Shown here in pieces: positions 16,903 to 24,879 of a stretch of 47,749 nucleotides of DNA. The DNA comes from Planctomycetota bacterium. Its GTDB lineage: Bacteria > Planctomycetota > Planctomycetia > Pirellulales > UBA1268. Below the pieces are notes generated by a model. The model did not search any database. It was given only the letters and a program-made list of their open reading frames with translations, and was not told the DNA's origin. Both the position numbers and the translations under genes were made by a program. The stretch lies in assembly GCA_003669605.1 (NCBI GenBank), contig QWOP01000034.1, positions 1 through 47,749 on the forward strand, read 5' to 3'. The stretch's first letter is position 1, and each line of letters opens with the position of its first letter.

Positions 16903-17829
16903 ATGACACAACGCACGACTGCAGACGAAGGTGGCACGCCGGGGAGCGTGGCAACCCCCTTTGACGACCTTCCCATGGCCGTCAGCGTGGCGGAGCCATT
17001 GGCCCCGCACACCTGGCTCGGCGTGGGGGGAGCGGCTCGATTCTTCTGTGAGCCTGTCGATGTCGCGGCGCTGGCACGCGTGGTCCGACGGTGCCATGAG
17101 CGGTCGATCCCGCTGCGGGTGATCGGCGGAGGATCCAATGTCCTCATCCCCACGGCCGGATTCGCCGGGATGGTTGTCCGTCTTTCGGCGCCGGCCTTCA
17201 GTTCGATCGAGGTCCAAAGGCCCGAGATCGTTGTCGGGGCGGGGGCCAAACTGGTCCACGTCGTGTCGGCTGCGGTGCAGGCGGGGCTTTCCGGTCTGGA
17301 GACTCTCGTCGGTATTCCGGGCACCGTCGGCGGTGCCCTGGTTGGCAATGCTGGAGGTCGTGGCGGCGATATTGGCGACCACGTCCGGGAGGTTTCGGTG
17401 ATGCTCCCCGACGGCGGGGTGGAACTCCGCTCCGGTGCCGCACTGACGTTTGGCTCGCGCTGGAGTAATCTCGATGACGTGATCGTGATCAGTTGCCGCC
17501 TGCAACTCGAAGATGAGGACTCCGACCTGCTCACCAAGCGGATGCAGAAGCGCTGGATCGTCGACCGCTCGGAGCAGCCCGCCGGAGTGCGTTCGGTGGC
17601 GATGATGTTTAAGGACCCGCACGGATCGACCGCCGAATCTCTGGTGACCCAGGCCGGCGCCCGCGACATCCGTGCCGGTGAGGCCACCGTCCATGCACCG
17701 CGATCCAACTTCGTTGTCGCGCATCCCGGCTGCTCGAGTGATGACGTCCGGCTGCTGGTCGAAAACGTGCGGGCCCGTGTCCGTGAGCGGCTGGGGATCG
17801 AATTAACGCCCCAGATCGAAGTCTGGTGA
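16903..17829 (+). CDS. murB: MurB-like UDP-N-acetylenolpyruvoylglucosamine reductase, active site altered
   Basis: 308 aa. The FAD-binding part is well kept: GGGSNVLIPTAGFAGMVVRL (75-94) and GIPGTVGGALVGNAGG (137-152). MurB makes UDP-MurNAc from the enolpyruvyl intermediate with NADPH. By eye the catalytic Ser/Cys normally in SAG(S/C)xFKNP is Met (SVAMMFKDP, M234). The usual Tyr in FGYRxS is Ser (FGSRWS, S185). The C-terminal catalytic Glu (PEV) appears as Gln (LTPQIEVW, Q304). The family is clear; activity is uncertain, hence the symbol is given by homology only. It sits 25 bp before the ftsQ-like gene, as in dcw clusters. Confidence 0.85.
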   Translation: MTQRTTADEGGTPGSVATPFDDLPMAVSVAEPLAPHTWLGVGGAARFFCEPVDVAALARVVRRCHERSIPLRVIGGGSNVLIPTAGFAGMVVRLSAPAFSSIEVQRPEIVVGAGAKLVHVVSAAVQAGLSGLETLVGIPGTVGGALVGNAGGRGGDIGDHVREVSVMLPDGGVELRSGAALTFGSRWSNLDDVIVISCRLQLEDEDSDLLTKRMQKRWIVDRSEQPAGVRSVAMMFKDPHGSTAESLVTQAGARDIRAGEATVHAPRSNFVVAHPGCSSDDVRLLVENVRARVRERLGIELTPQIEVW

Positions 17830-17854
17830 GCGGCACCGCCGGGCAATCGAACCG

Positions 17855-18733
17855 ATGAGCACCCCCTCCCGCCGCCGCGCTCCGCTCACCGCTCTCCCTG
17901 AGGAGGAGGCCGGGATGATGGCGTCGCTGCTGGCCCGACGGGCCGGGCTGGGGGCGGTGGTGGTCGTGCTGGCCGCGGTGGCCGCCGGAGCCTTGGTGTG
18001 GAGGCGGGTTGCCGATCAGGTTCGCTGGGGCGATGACGCCCTGCTGATGCCCGACCACATCGAACTCCGGGGACAGGCGCCATGGGTCAGAGCCGATATC
18101 CGCAGCGAGGCCCTTCACGCCGCCAGCCTCGACAAGGGACTGCCGATCGCCGACCCGGAATTGCCGACGCGCCTGGCGCGCGCCTTTGACATGCACCCCT
18201 GGGTGCGGCGCGTGGTGCGGGTGGATCTGCACCATCCTGCCGCAGCAGTCGTGGAGGTGCAGTGCCGGGAGCCGGCGGCGATGGTGGGAGTGGCCGGCGG
18301 CCTGCTGGCAGTCGATGCCGAAGGTGTCGTGCTCCCCAGTGCTGATTTCGATGCGGAGTCAGCCGCCCGCTACCCGCGTCTCTCGGGGATCGAGTCGAGT
18401 CCACAGGGTTCCGAAGGGGCCAACTGGGGCGATCCGGCTGTCGAGGAGGGGGCGGCGGTAGCGCACTGCATCGGCCCTGATTGGCGAGCGCTGGGCTTGA
18501 GCGAATGCCGGCCGATCACCCCTCCGGCGGGTGTCGCCGTACCGCAGGGAGCCGCCCGGCAATGGGAGCTAGTGAGCCGTGAAGGCGAGGCAATCCGCTT
18601 CGGTTCGGCGCCCGGCCGCGAAGCCCGCGGGGAGCCGACCGCGGCGGCGAAGATCGCCCGTCTCCGGAGCCTCGTGGGACAACCGGCCACGGGAGAGCCT
18701 GTCGATCTGAGCCTCGTGCCACCTGGGGCCTGA
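17855..18733 (+). CDS. FtsQ/DivIB-like POTRA-domain protein
   Basis: 292 aa. A short cytoplasmic tail is followed by one transmembrane helix (about 31-50), then a POTRA-like region (about 66-140) containing HPWVRRVVRVDLHHPAAAVV. The next residues, EVQCREPAAMV then LLAVDAEGVVLPSADF, match the FtsQ beta domain pattern. FtsQ links the divisome to septal wall synthesis in most bacteria. Its place directly after a murB-like gene is the standard dcw order, which supports the call. The C-terminal 130 residues are less typical. No ftsZ or ftsA follows; the next gene is on the other strand. Confidence 0.72.
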   Translation: MSTPSRRRAPLTALPEEEAGMMASLLARRAGLGAVVVVLAAVAAGALVWRRVADQVRWGDDALLMPDHIELRGQAPWVRADIRSEALHAASLDKGLPIADPELPTRLARAFDMHPWVRRVVRVDLHHPAAAVVEVQCREPAAMVGVAGGLLAVDAEGVVLPSADFDAESAARYPRLSGIESSPQGSEGANWGDPAVEEGAAVAHCIGPDWRALGLSECRPITPPAGVAVPQGAARQWELVSREGEAIRFGSAPGREARGEPTAAAKIARLRSLVGQPATGEPVDLSLVPPGA

Positions 18734-18771
18734 GCTGGACCGCAAGGGAATGAGTTATCCAACCGGACGAG

Positions 18772-19317
18772 TTATCCAGCCGGACGCTCGAGGACGAGTT
18801 TCCGCACGTCCTGAAAACGCGGATGGTCCGCCGTGCGGCACCACTCGAAGAGAATCGCCTCAGAGGTAGTGAGGATCGCCCCCGCCCCCTCAAGACGGCG
18901 CAGCGCAACATCGTGATCGAGTTGATGCCGCGCGGCCACGGCATCGACGGCCACGAACACCGTCCGCCCCGCAGCGAGCAGATCGAGCGCTGTCTGGCTG
19001 ACGCAGACATGGGTTTCGAGTCCGCAGAGGACCACCGTGACTGCTTTTTCAAGCGCCGCCTCCGCCGCAGGGACGCCACAGACGCTAAAGGTCATTTTTG
19101 TGACCGCTGGCGGCAGCAGCGACAGGAGCGAGGAGGGGGTGGGCCCGAGTCCCTTGGGGTACTGTTCGGTGAGCAGGCTGCGGACGTCGAGGATCCGCGC
19201 CGCTTCCGCCAGCCGAGCGACTCTGGAGACGACGCGGGCGGCATCGGGGAGGACCGCCAGAAGGCGTTCCTGGACGTCGATCACGCACAACAGCGTGCTG
19301 GCGGGGGAGATGCGCAT
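18772..19317 (-). CDS. isochorismatase-family cysteine hydrolase
   Basis: 181 aa. The catalytic triad of the family is visible: D14 (CVIDVQERLL), K74 (TKMTFSVCG) and C105 (GLETHVCVSQTA). This matches the nicotinamidase-related/YcaC-like branch of soluble cytoplasmic hydrolases; the substrate is not known. Its 3' end faces the ftsQ-like gene 38 bp away. It is divergent from the E2-like acyltransferase gene, with a 156-bp shared region. Confidence 0.88.
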   Translation of the reverse strand: MRISPASTLLCVIDVQERLLAVLPDAARVVSRVARLAEAARILDVRSLLTEQYPKGLGPTPSSLLSLLPPAVTKMTFSVCGVPAAEAALEKAVTVVLCGLETHVCVSQTALDLLAAGRTVFVAVDAVAARHQLDHDVALRRLEGAGAILTTSEAILFEWCRTADHPRFQDVRKLVLERPAG

Positions 19318-19473
19318 GGGGGGCTCGCAGCGGATGTGGAAGGGAAGCCGGGAAGTGTAGCAGTCAACGAAGAATGGCCGACGCGACGGCTTGTGGGAAT
19401 GGAGGGCAATCGGCTATCTCCTCCAAGACGGCGGCGGCGGGAACCGCGGCCACCTCCCCCGGTGTTCACCACT

Positions 19474-20310
19474 ATGGCTGGTCATCAACTCAGGATCGTC
19501 ACGCGGCGCCTCGATGGCCAGCGTCGGCTCGTCGGGGACATCGTTCGCCTCTCGCACCGGGTGCCGATCTTCCCCGTTGACCGGGTGATGCAGTTGGGGG
19601 AACTGGAGGCGCTGCGGAGGGCCGCTGTGCCGCGCATTGGGTGGGCGGCAGTGTTCATGAAGGCCTATGCGTTGGTCGCCCGTGAGCGACCGGCACTCCG
19701 CAGTTGGTTTGTGCCATGGCGAATTGTGACCCCCTGGCGAAGGCCGCGATGGGCCACGAGCCCGATCAGTGTCGCGTCTTTGGCGCTCAGCCGTCCACGG
19801 GCTTCCGACGGTCACACCGTGCCGGAGGCCGATCTGGCACTCGATCCCGACGCGATCTGGTGGGCACGGATCCGTGAGCCCGATGCCCGATCGCTCCCCG
19901 AGCTCCAGGCGGCCGTACTCCACCACATGACAGCGCCGGTTGGCGAGGTATTCGCCAGGCAATTGGAACTGGCGATGCTTCCCGGGCTCCTCCGCCGCCT
20001 CATTCTCCGTTGGAATGCCCACGCACCGTCCCCGAAGCGGGCGCTGCGGGTCGGCACGTTTAGCCTCTCGACGCTCGCTGGCGAGGGGTGCGCCAACCGA
20101 ATGCACCCCACCTTTCTCACCAGCAGCCTCACCTACACCCCGCTCGATTCCCAAGGCCGTATGACCGTCACGCTGCTGGCCGATCACCGGCTTCTGGACG
20201 GAGTGCCGGTGGCCCGAGCGCTTGCAGAACTCGAGGCGGTCCTCCACGGGCCGATCGCCGCGGAACTGGCAGCGCTTCGCGGCGCTGCCCCGGCGGAATC
20301 AGTCGATTGA
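19474..20310 (+). CDS. stand-alone 2-oxo acid dehydrogenase E2-type acyltransferase domain
   Basis: 278 aa. Only the catalytic CAT-like domain of dihydrolipoamide acyltransferases is present. The active-site motif DHRLLDG is at 237-243 with MTVTLLA before it. There is no lipoyl domain or E1/E3-binding region, and no dehydrogenase genes are nearby. It may therefore transfer acyl groups from CoA to another acceptor. Start ATG 19474 is chosen because the long in-frame extension to 18823 lies antisense to the isochorismatase gene. Its last 12 bp overlap the 3' end of tsaE (convergent). Confidence 0.78.
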   Translation: MAGHQLRIVTRRLDGQRRLVGDIVRLSHRVPIFPVDRVMQLGELEALRRAAVPRIGWAAVFMKAYALVARERPALRSWFVPWRIVTPWRRPRWATSPISVASLALSRPRASDGHTVPEADLALDPDAIWWARIREPDARSLPELQAAVLHHMTAPVGEVFARQLELAMLPGLLRRLILRWNAHAPSPKRALRVGTFSLSTLAGEGCANRMHPTFLTSSLTYTPLDSQGRMTVTLLADHRLLDGVPVARALAELEAVLHGPIAAELAALRGAAPAESVD

Positions 20311-20835
20311 TGCTCCGGGAAGCGCCCGTAATCGTTCGATCACCGCTCGGTGTCGCACTCCCCGACAGCGGATCTCGAACCGTCGGCCCGTCTCCGACTC
20401 GATGACGATCCCGACGTCGAGACGCTCCTCCGGCAGGCTGTCGGCGATCCGCGTAGCCCACTCCGCCACCACCCACCCGGGGCCGGCGACGATCTCGTCC
20501 CAGCCGAGTTCCACGAGGTCTTGCGGGCCAGCGAGCCGGTAGAGGTCGGCATGGACGAGTTGTTCGGCGGGATGGCCCGCGGGCAGCGGGTGGATGTGCA
20601 CCAGTCCGAAGGTGGGGCTGACGACGTCGGTGGGATCGATCCCCGCCGCCGCGGCCAAGGCTTTGGTGAATGTCGTCTTCCCTGCCCCGAGGTCTCCATC
20701 GAGCGCAAGAAAAGCAGTCGCGGGAAGCGACGCTGCCAAAACTCTCGCCAGCGGCCCGAGGGACGATTCATCGCCGACGCAAAGCGATACCCGTGGCGGC
20801 CCGGCGGCCTGGCGGGGGTCAGCCGGTGCCGTCAT
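20299..20835 (-). CDS. tsaE: tRNA threonylcarbamoyladenosine biosynthesis ATPase TsaE
   Basis: 178 aa. P-loop GDLGAGKTT (47-55), SPTF (73-76) and HADLYR (95-100) are the TsaE hallmarks. TsaE is the ATPase that works with TsaB and TsaD in making t6A at position 37 of ANN-decoding tRNAs. Start ATG 20835 has AGGGATGG upstream and overlaps the end of thiL by 17 bp, so translation is probably coupled to thiL. The C-terminal tail (about 150-178) is somewhat longer than in compact TsaE proteins. Confidence 0.92.
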   Translation of the reverse strand: MTAPADPRQAAGPPRVSLCVGDESSLGPLARVLAASLPATAFLALDGDLGAGKTTFTKALAAAAGIDPTDVVSPTFGLVHIHPLPAGHPAEQLVHADLYRLAGPQDLVELGWDEIVAGPGWVVAEWATRIADSLPEERLDVGIVIESETGRRFEIRCRGVRHRAVIERLRALPGASID

Positions 20836-21745
20836 GCAACCATCCCTTCGGCTCAAGCGGCCGGAGAAGGCCGGTCTGATCCCGGGCCACGAGGCCGTTT
20901 CCGGCAACGACTTCGCCGATGACTATTGGCCTTAGACCGGCCGGCGGGTTGATGACCAAGCCTTGAGCATCGGCGGCAGGCATCGCCAAGAGCAACTCAA
21001 AATCCTCGCCATCGGACAAGGCGTGATCGAGCGGCGAGAGGCCATCCTGGCTACTTTGACGGACCGCATCGGGGTGTACCGGGATGTGCTGAAGATCGAC
21101 CACACCCTGCGTGCGGCTGGCTTTCATCAGTCGCGTCAGGTCGAGCGATAAGCCGTCGCTGATGTCAATCGCAGCGTTGACCCGGAACCGACCGGCGATG
21201 TCGAGGCTCTCCAGACAGCGCGGACGCACCGCCAGATGTCGGCCCAGCAGGCTGCCACCGCACGGGCCGGTGACCACCAGCAGGTCGCCGACTTGGGCGC
21301 CATCCCTCCTCCAGGCCGCGCCGGGCGCGACGCTGCCGATGGCGGTCACGCTGATCACCAAAGGCCCGTCCCAGGTGTTGGTATCGCCACCGGCGATGAC
21401 GACGCCTTGATCGCGGGCCAGACGCTCGAGGCCGTCAAACAGCCCGCGGCCGATCTCCTCCGCACGGGTGCGGGGGAGGGCGACAGCCACAAAGGCCGCT
21501 TCAGGCCGGGCGGCCATCGCCGCCAGATCGCTGAGGCTCACCGCCAGGGACTTGTGCCCCACCGCCCCAGGCAGGCAGTCGGGACCGAAGAGGAAGTCGA
21601 CCCCTTCGGTGAGCATGTCGACTGTCACCACCGTCCGCCGCTGCGGTGGTGGCCGGAGGACCGCGGCATCATCCCCGCCGGCGATTTCCAGCCGCGGATC
21701 GGCAGGGATGCGGGAGAGCAGCCAGTCAACGAATCTGGTTTCCAC
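20819..21745 (-). CDS. thiL: thiamine-monophosphate kinase
   Basis: 308 aa. ThiL phosphorylates thiamine monophosphate to the active cofactor thiamine diphosphate. GGDDAAVL (23-30) and VDMLTEGVDF (42-51), then GHKSLAVSLSDLAAMAA, match the metal- and ATP-binding N-terminal region of the PurM-like fold. AGGDTN and DISDGLSLDL later complete the set. The start is GTG 21745. A 178-bp gap separates it from the HtrA gene upstream; no TPP riboswitch was recognised there. Confidence 0.93.
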   Translation of the reverse strand: METRFVDWLLSRIPADPRLEIAGGDDAAVLRPPPQRRTVVTVDMLTEGVDFLFGPDCLPGAVGHKSLAVSLSDLAAMAARPEAAFVAVALPRTRAEEIGRGLFDGLERLARDQGVVIAGGDTNTWDGPLVISVTAIGSVAPGAAWRRDGAQVGDLLVVTGPCGGSLLGRHLAVRPRCLESLDIAGRFRVNAAIDISDGLSLDLTRLMKASRTQGVVDLQHIPVHPDAVRQSSQDGLSPLDHALSDGEDFELLLAMPAADAQGLVINPPAGLRPIVIGEVVAGNGLVARDQTGLLRPLEPKGWLHDGTG

Positions 21746-21923
21746 GGGGCAGCGTTCCGCAATGGGAAAACCCTCTCCTCAAGCAACACTCGGCCGGTGG
21801 GATTGTAATCCAAAGCACTGGGCAGGTTGCGGTAGCGAGCAGCAGTTGCCTGTGCGGTGATTGTCGACAAAGAGTCTGCCGAAGATCACGAGGCAACCAA
21901 CCAGTGGGATCCCTCACCGCCTG

Positions 21924-23240
21924 CTATCGGCGGATCGTGTCGCTGGTGAGGTGTCCGAAGAGCGTCTCCCGGCCACGGAGGACGTAGAACTTGAGTTGGC
22001 CGAGATTGTCCTCGCGGGCCTTGTCGAGCACATAGACGACGTTGTCGGGGGAGATCGTCTCCCAGACGTGAAGGCCGACGAGGATGTCCCCCTCGCGGAT
22101 CCCTTGTTCATTGGCCGGTCCACCCCCACGGATGCCGGTTACTAAGAGGCCGCCGCGGTAGCGAGACTGAAGTCGCTGGACCTTGACCACCGGCATCAGT
22201 TCAACTTTCAGGCCGAGTTCATGCCAGCAGCGTTCTTCCTGCGAGGCCTGCTGCGGGCGGGCGGCCGCCAGCGGAATCTGGATCGTGGTCTCTTCCCCGC
22301 CGCGGTTGATGTTCACCATCACCGTCTCCCCTGGCTTGCGGCCGAGCATCGCCCGCTCGACGTCGAGTTGGCTGGTGACCGTGACATCAGCGACCCGCGT
22401 GATCACGTCCCCCGGCCGGACGCCTGCCGATTCGGCCGGGCTCTCGCGATTGACCGAGTCGACCGTCACGCCGCTGGTGCTGTCACTCCGGCCGACGATG
22501 CCATGCCAGGTTTTATCGATCCGTTCCGATGAGAGCAGTTCGGTGACAATCAGCAACGCCCGGTCGATGGGGATGGCGAACCCAATCCCCTGGGCTCCCG
22601 CCCGGACCGCGACATTGATCCCGATCATCTCACCATTGATGTTCAGCAGCGGCCCGCCGGAATTGCCCGGGTTGATGCTGGCGTCGGTCTGGATGAGTTC
22701 GTCGTACCGCTGGGTTCGACTCACTTCCACGCTGCGGTGGAGGGCAGAAATGATCCCCCGGGTCACGGTGTGCTCGTAGCCGAAGGCGGTGCCGAGAGCG
22801 AGCACCGTTTCGCCGATCATCAGATCGCTGGAGGTGCCCACCGAGATCACTGGGAGAGGTCCGTCGGTGGCGATCTTGATCACCGCCAGATCGGTGCGTG
22901 GATCATGGGAGAGAAGGGTGGCGGTGGTGGTCCGTCCCGAGGCGAGCGTGACCTCGATCCTCCGCACTCCCTCGACGACGTGGTAGTTGGTGACAATGTA
23001 GCCACGGGAATCGATGACCACACCGGTCCCCATGCCGTTGACACGGCGCAGTTCAGCGCCGGCATCGTCGTCGGGGTTGGAGATCAACTTCTGGCCGTGG
23101 ATGTTGACCACGGAATCGCGGGCGGTCTCGATCGCCCTGACGATGGCCGTGCGGCGGGCTTCGGCAGCGCCGGCATGCGGTGATGCTGCGGCTGAGAGCA
23201 ATGCGACTACGATCGGCAGAACGACCCACGGACACCGCAT
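21924..23240 (-). CDS. exported HtrA/DegP-type serine protease with two PDZ domains
   Basis: 438 aa. An N-terminal signal peptide (about 1-26, ending AGA) directs export. The trypsin-like domain has the triad H87 (TNYHVV), D117 (TDLAV) and S194 (GNSGGP). Two PDZ domains follow (about 255-330 and 345-425). HtrA proteins degrade or refold damaged envelope proteins. This one is soluble, unlike the second, membrane-anchored HtrA at 26118-27290. thiL lies downstream on the same strand. Confidence 0.92.
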   Translation of the reverse strand: MRCPWVVLPIVVALLSAAASPHAGAAEARRTAIVRAIETARDSVVNIHGQKLISNPDDDAGAELRRVNGMGTGVVIDSRGYIVTNYHVVEGVRRIEVTLASGRTTTATLLSHDPRTDLAVIKIATDGPLPVISVGTSSDLMIGETVLALGTAFGYEHTVTRGIISALHRSVEVSRTQRYDELIQTDASINPGNSGGPLLNINGEMIGINVAVRAGAQGIGFAIPIDRALLIVTELLSSERIDKTWHGIVGRSDSTSGVTVDSVNRESPAESAGVRPGDVITRVADVTVTSQLDVERAMLGRKPGETVMVNINRGGEETTIQIPLAAARPQQASQEERCWHELGLKVELMPVVKVQRLQSRYRGGLLVTGIRGGGPANEQGIREGDILVGLHVWETISPDNVVYVLDKAREDNLGQLKFYVLRGRETLFGHLTSDTIRR

Positions 23241-23527
23241 GGTGGACTGGCTCCCGACCGGACCGCCGACTGACCGGTGCTTCCATCCGCATCCCTGCGG
23301 TGGTGCCGGTCCAAAGAGTGATCGGACGCCCCGCGGTCACGAATCATCCCGCGAGCAGCCCGACCGCATACCTTTCCCATCCGCCACCCCGTGGGGCTCT
23401 GGGAGGACTCCGTGCCGATGCCGTTCCTGAGTCGCAGCCGCCCTGGTCTTCCCAGAGTGCCAAAGCGTGGCCGGTGCTCCTGGAGGAAGTGAGGGCAGGT
23501 ATGGCCTCAGTCTCAAGCTCCCTCCGG
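23241..23527. other. intergenic region, no gene seen
   Basis: Between the HtrA gene start and the end of the Gfo/Idh-like gene, both on the minus strand. It should hold the HtrA promoter. Open frames here lack recognisable protein features, and no clear terminator or operator was found. Confidence 0.4.
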
Positions 23528-24790
23528 TCAGGCACGCTTGGATGGCGGGGGCGTTGGGGATGGTGGGGGGGAGATTGCGGGGGGGCTCTCTGAGCGGCTT
23601 CCAATTAGGAGCGGAAGCGTTTGGAGGAGGAGAAACAGCGACAGCGCCCCGAGCACGACCCCCGGCCAGAGGCCAGCGAGTTGCTCGCCGAACTCCCAGC
23701 GAGTCTGGCGGGCGATGCCACCGAGGAGCGTTGCCAGCACGACGAACATCAGTGCCAAGAGGATGATCCCGCACCCCAGCGACGCCATCGTTCCTTTAAA
23801 GGTGCCGATCTCGGTGAATTCCTCCTGGTGGAGGTCGATGCCGCGTCCTTTGGCGAGGCTCCGTGAAATCGTTTCGGCCAGTTCGATCCCCCGGGCGGCG
23901 TCGTCCCAGGAGGCGCAAAGCGGGAGCGTGAGGCTCTGGTCGACGTCAGTCTGGTGCCCCGGACTGACAGCCATCCGAAGCCGGGCGAGGATTGCCGCGC
24001 CGCCGTCGAACGGAGTCTGGGTGTCGGGCGCTCCAGGGCCTGTCCAGCTCCAGAGGCTCGACTCGCCGGCCGGGGGGTCGGCAGGGATGCCGATGCTGAC
24101 GCTCCCTGAGGCGGCCGTCGCCGTAATCGTCAAGCCGGGGGATTCGGACCGCACCACCTGCCAGCGGACCGGTGGATGGCCAGGAGCGGTGAGGCCGACG
24201 GCGAGTGTCGACCAGGCTTGGTCGGCATCGGCAGCGCCGAGCGTGGAGAGCCGCACGGGGGCACCGGCCAGTTCGCGCACCAAATCGGCATCGCGGCAGA
24301 AGTGACTTTGCACCGATTCGCGGGAACGGTCCCGGAGTCTGCGCTCCATGCCAATCGATTCGACCCCCCCCGGAACAGATTGGGAGTCGATCCAGAGGCG
24401 GAGGCGGTGGATGAAGGGATGAAGCCGGTCTGGGAGGACGGGGATCAGAATGGCGCCGGAATCGCGCCGGATCATGTCGAGTTCGTAGGCCCAGAGCATC
24501 GACATCTCGAGCGGATGGGAGAGAACGAGCGTCCGGCCCGCCTGCACGAGTTTGCGGACCGCCTCGGCCCGGGTCTCATTCCAGCCGTCTGCACCGACCA
24601 AGACCGCATCGCAGCCTTCGGTATCCAGAAGGGATTCCCAGGGCACCGCCCGTGGTGGCACACCTCCCTGGGTGAGGAGTGGGGCCGTTGCCGGCAGATC
24701 GCAGGCCATCACCACCCGGTCACCGCTGCGGTGTCCGGCGGCCACGATGGTGGCGATCGAGTCGTCGAATCCAAGCAGGCCGAGGTTCAT
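23528..24790 (-). CDS. Gfo/Idh/MocA-like Rossmann protein with C-terminal membrane helices
   Basis: 420 aa. The start MNLGLLGFDDSIATIVAAG and DAVLVGADGW resemble the NAD-binding half of Gfo/Idh/MocA oxidoreductases, though the GxGxxG loop is changed to GLLGFDDS and the usual EKP motif reads SHPLEM. The C terminus has two hydrophobic helices (about 337-359 and 374-397) and a Pro-rich tail, which is unusual for this normally soluble family. Cofactor binding and catalysis are uncertain. It is divergent from cinA, with only 89 bp between the starts. Confidence 0.6.
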   Translation of the reverse strand: MNLGLLGFDDSIATIVAAGHRSGDRVVMACDLPATAPLLTQGGVPPRAVPWESLLDTEGCDAVLVGADGWNETRAEAVRKLVQAGRTLVLSHPLEMSMLWAYELDMIRRDSGAILIPVLPDRLHPFIHRLRLWIDSQSVPGGVESIGMERRLRDRSRESVQSHFCRDADLVRELAGAPVRLSTLGAADADQAWSTLAVGLTAPGHPPVRWQVVRSESPGLTITATAASGSVSIGIPADPPAGESSLWSWTGPGAPDTQTPFDGGAAILARLRMAVSPGHQTDVDQSLTLPLCASWDDAARGIELAETISRSLAKGRGIDLHQEEFTEIGTFKGTMASLGCGIILLALMFVVLATLLGGIARQTRWEFGEQLAGLWPGVVLGALSLFLLLQTLPLLIGSRSESPPAISPPPSPTPPPSKRA

Positions 24791-24879
24791 CGTTGCAATT
24801 CTCCATCCTCGGAGTGAAAGTAACCAGAGGCGGTCGGAATCGACCGCTGGAACCGACAGACTCCCAGCACGGGGTTGGC

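Noticed and set aside
18823..19473. In-frame extension upstream of the E2-like gene
   Set aside because: It lies antisense to the isochorismatase gene, which has a clear catalytic triad, and shows no lipoyl domain.
21746..21923. Thiamine (TPP) riboswitch upstream of thiL
   Set aside because: The conserved CUGAGA and related core elements of the TPP aptamer were not recognised in the leader.
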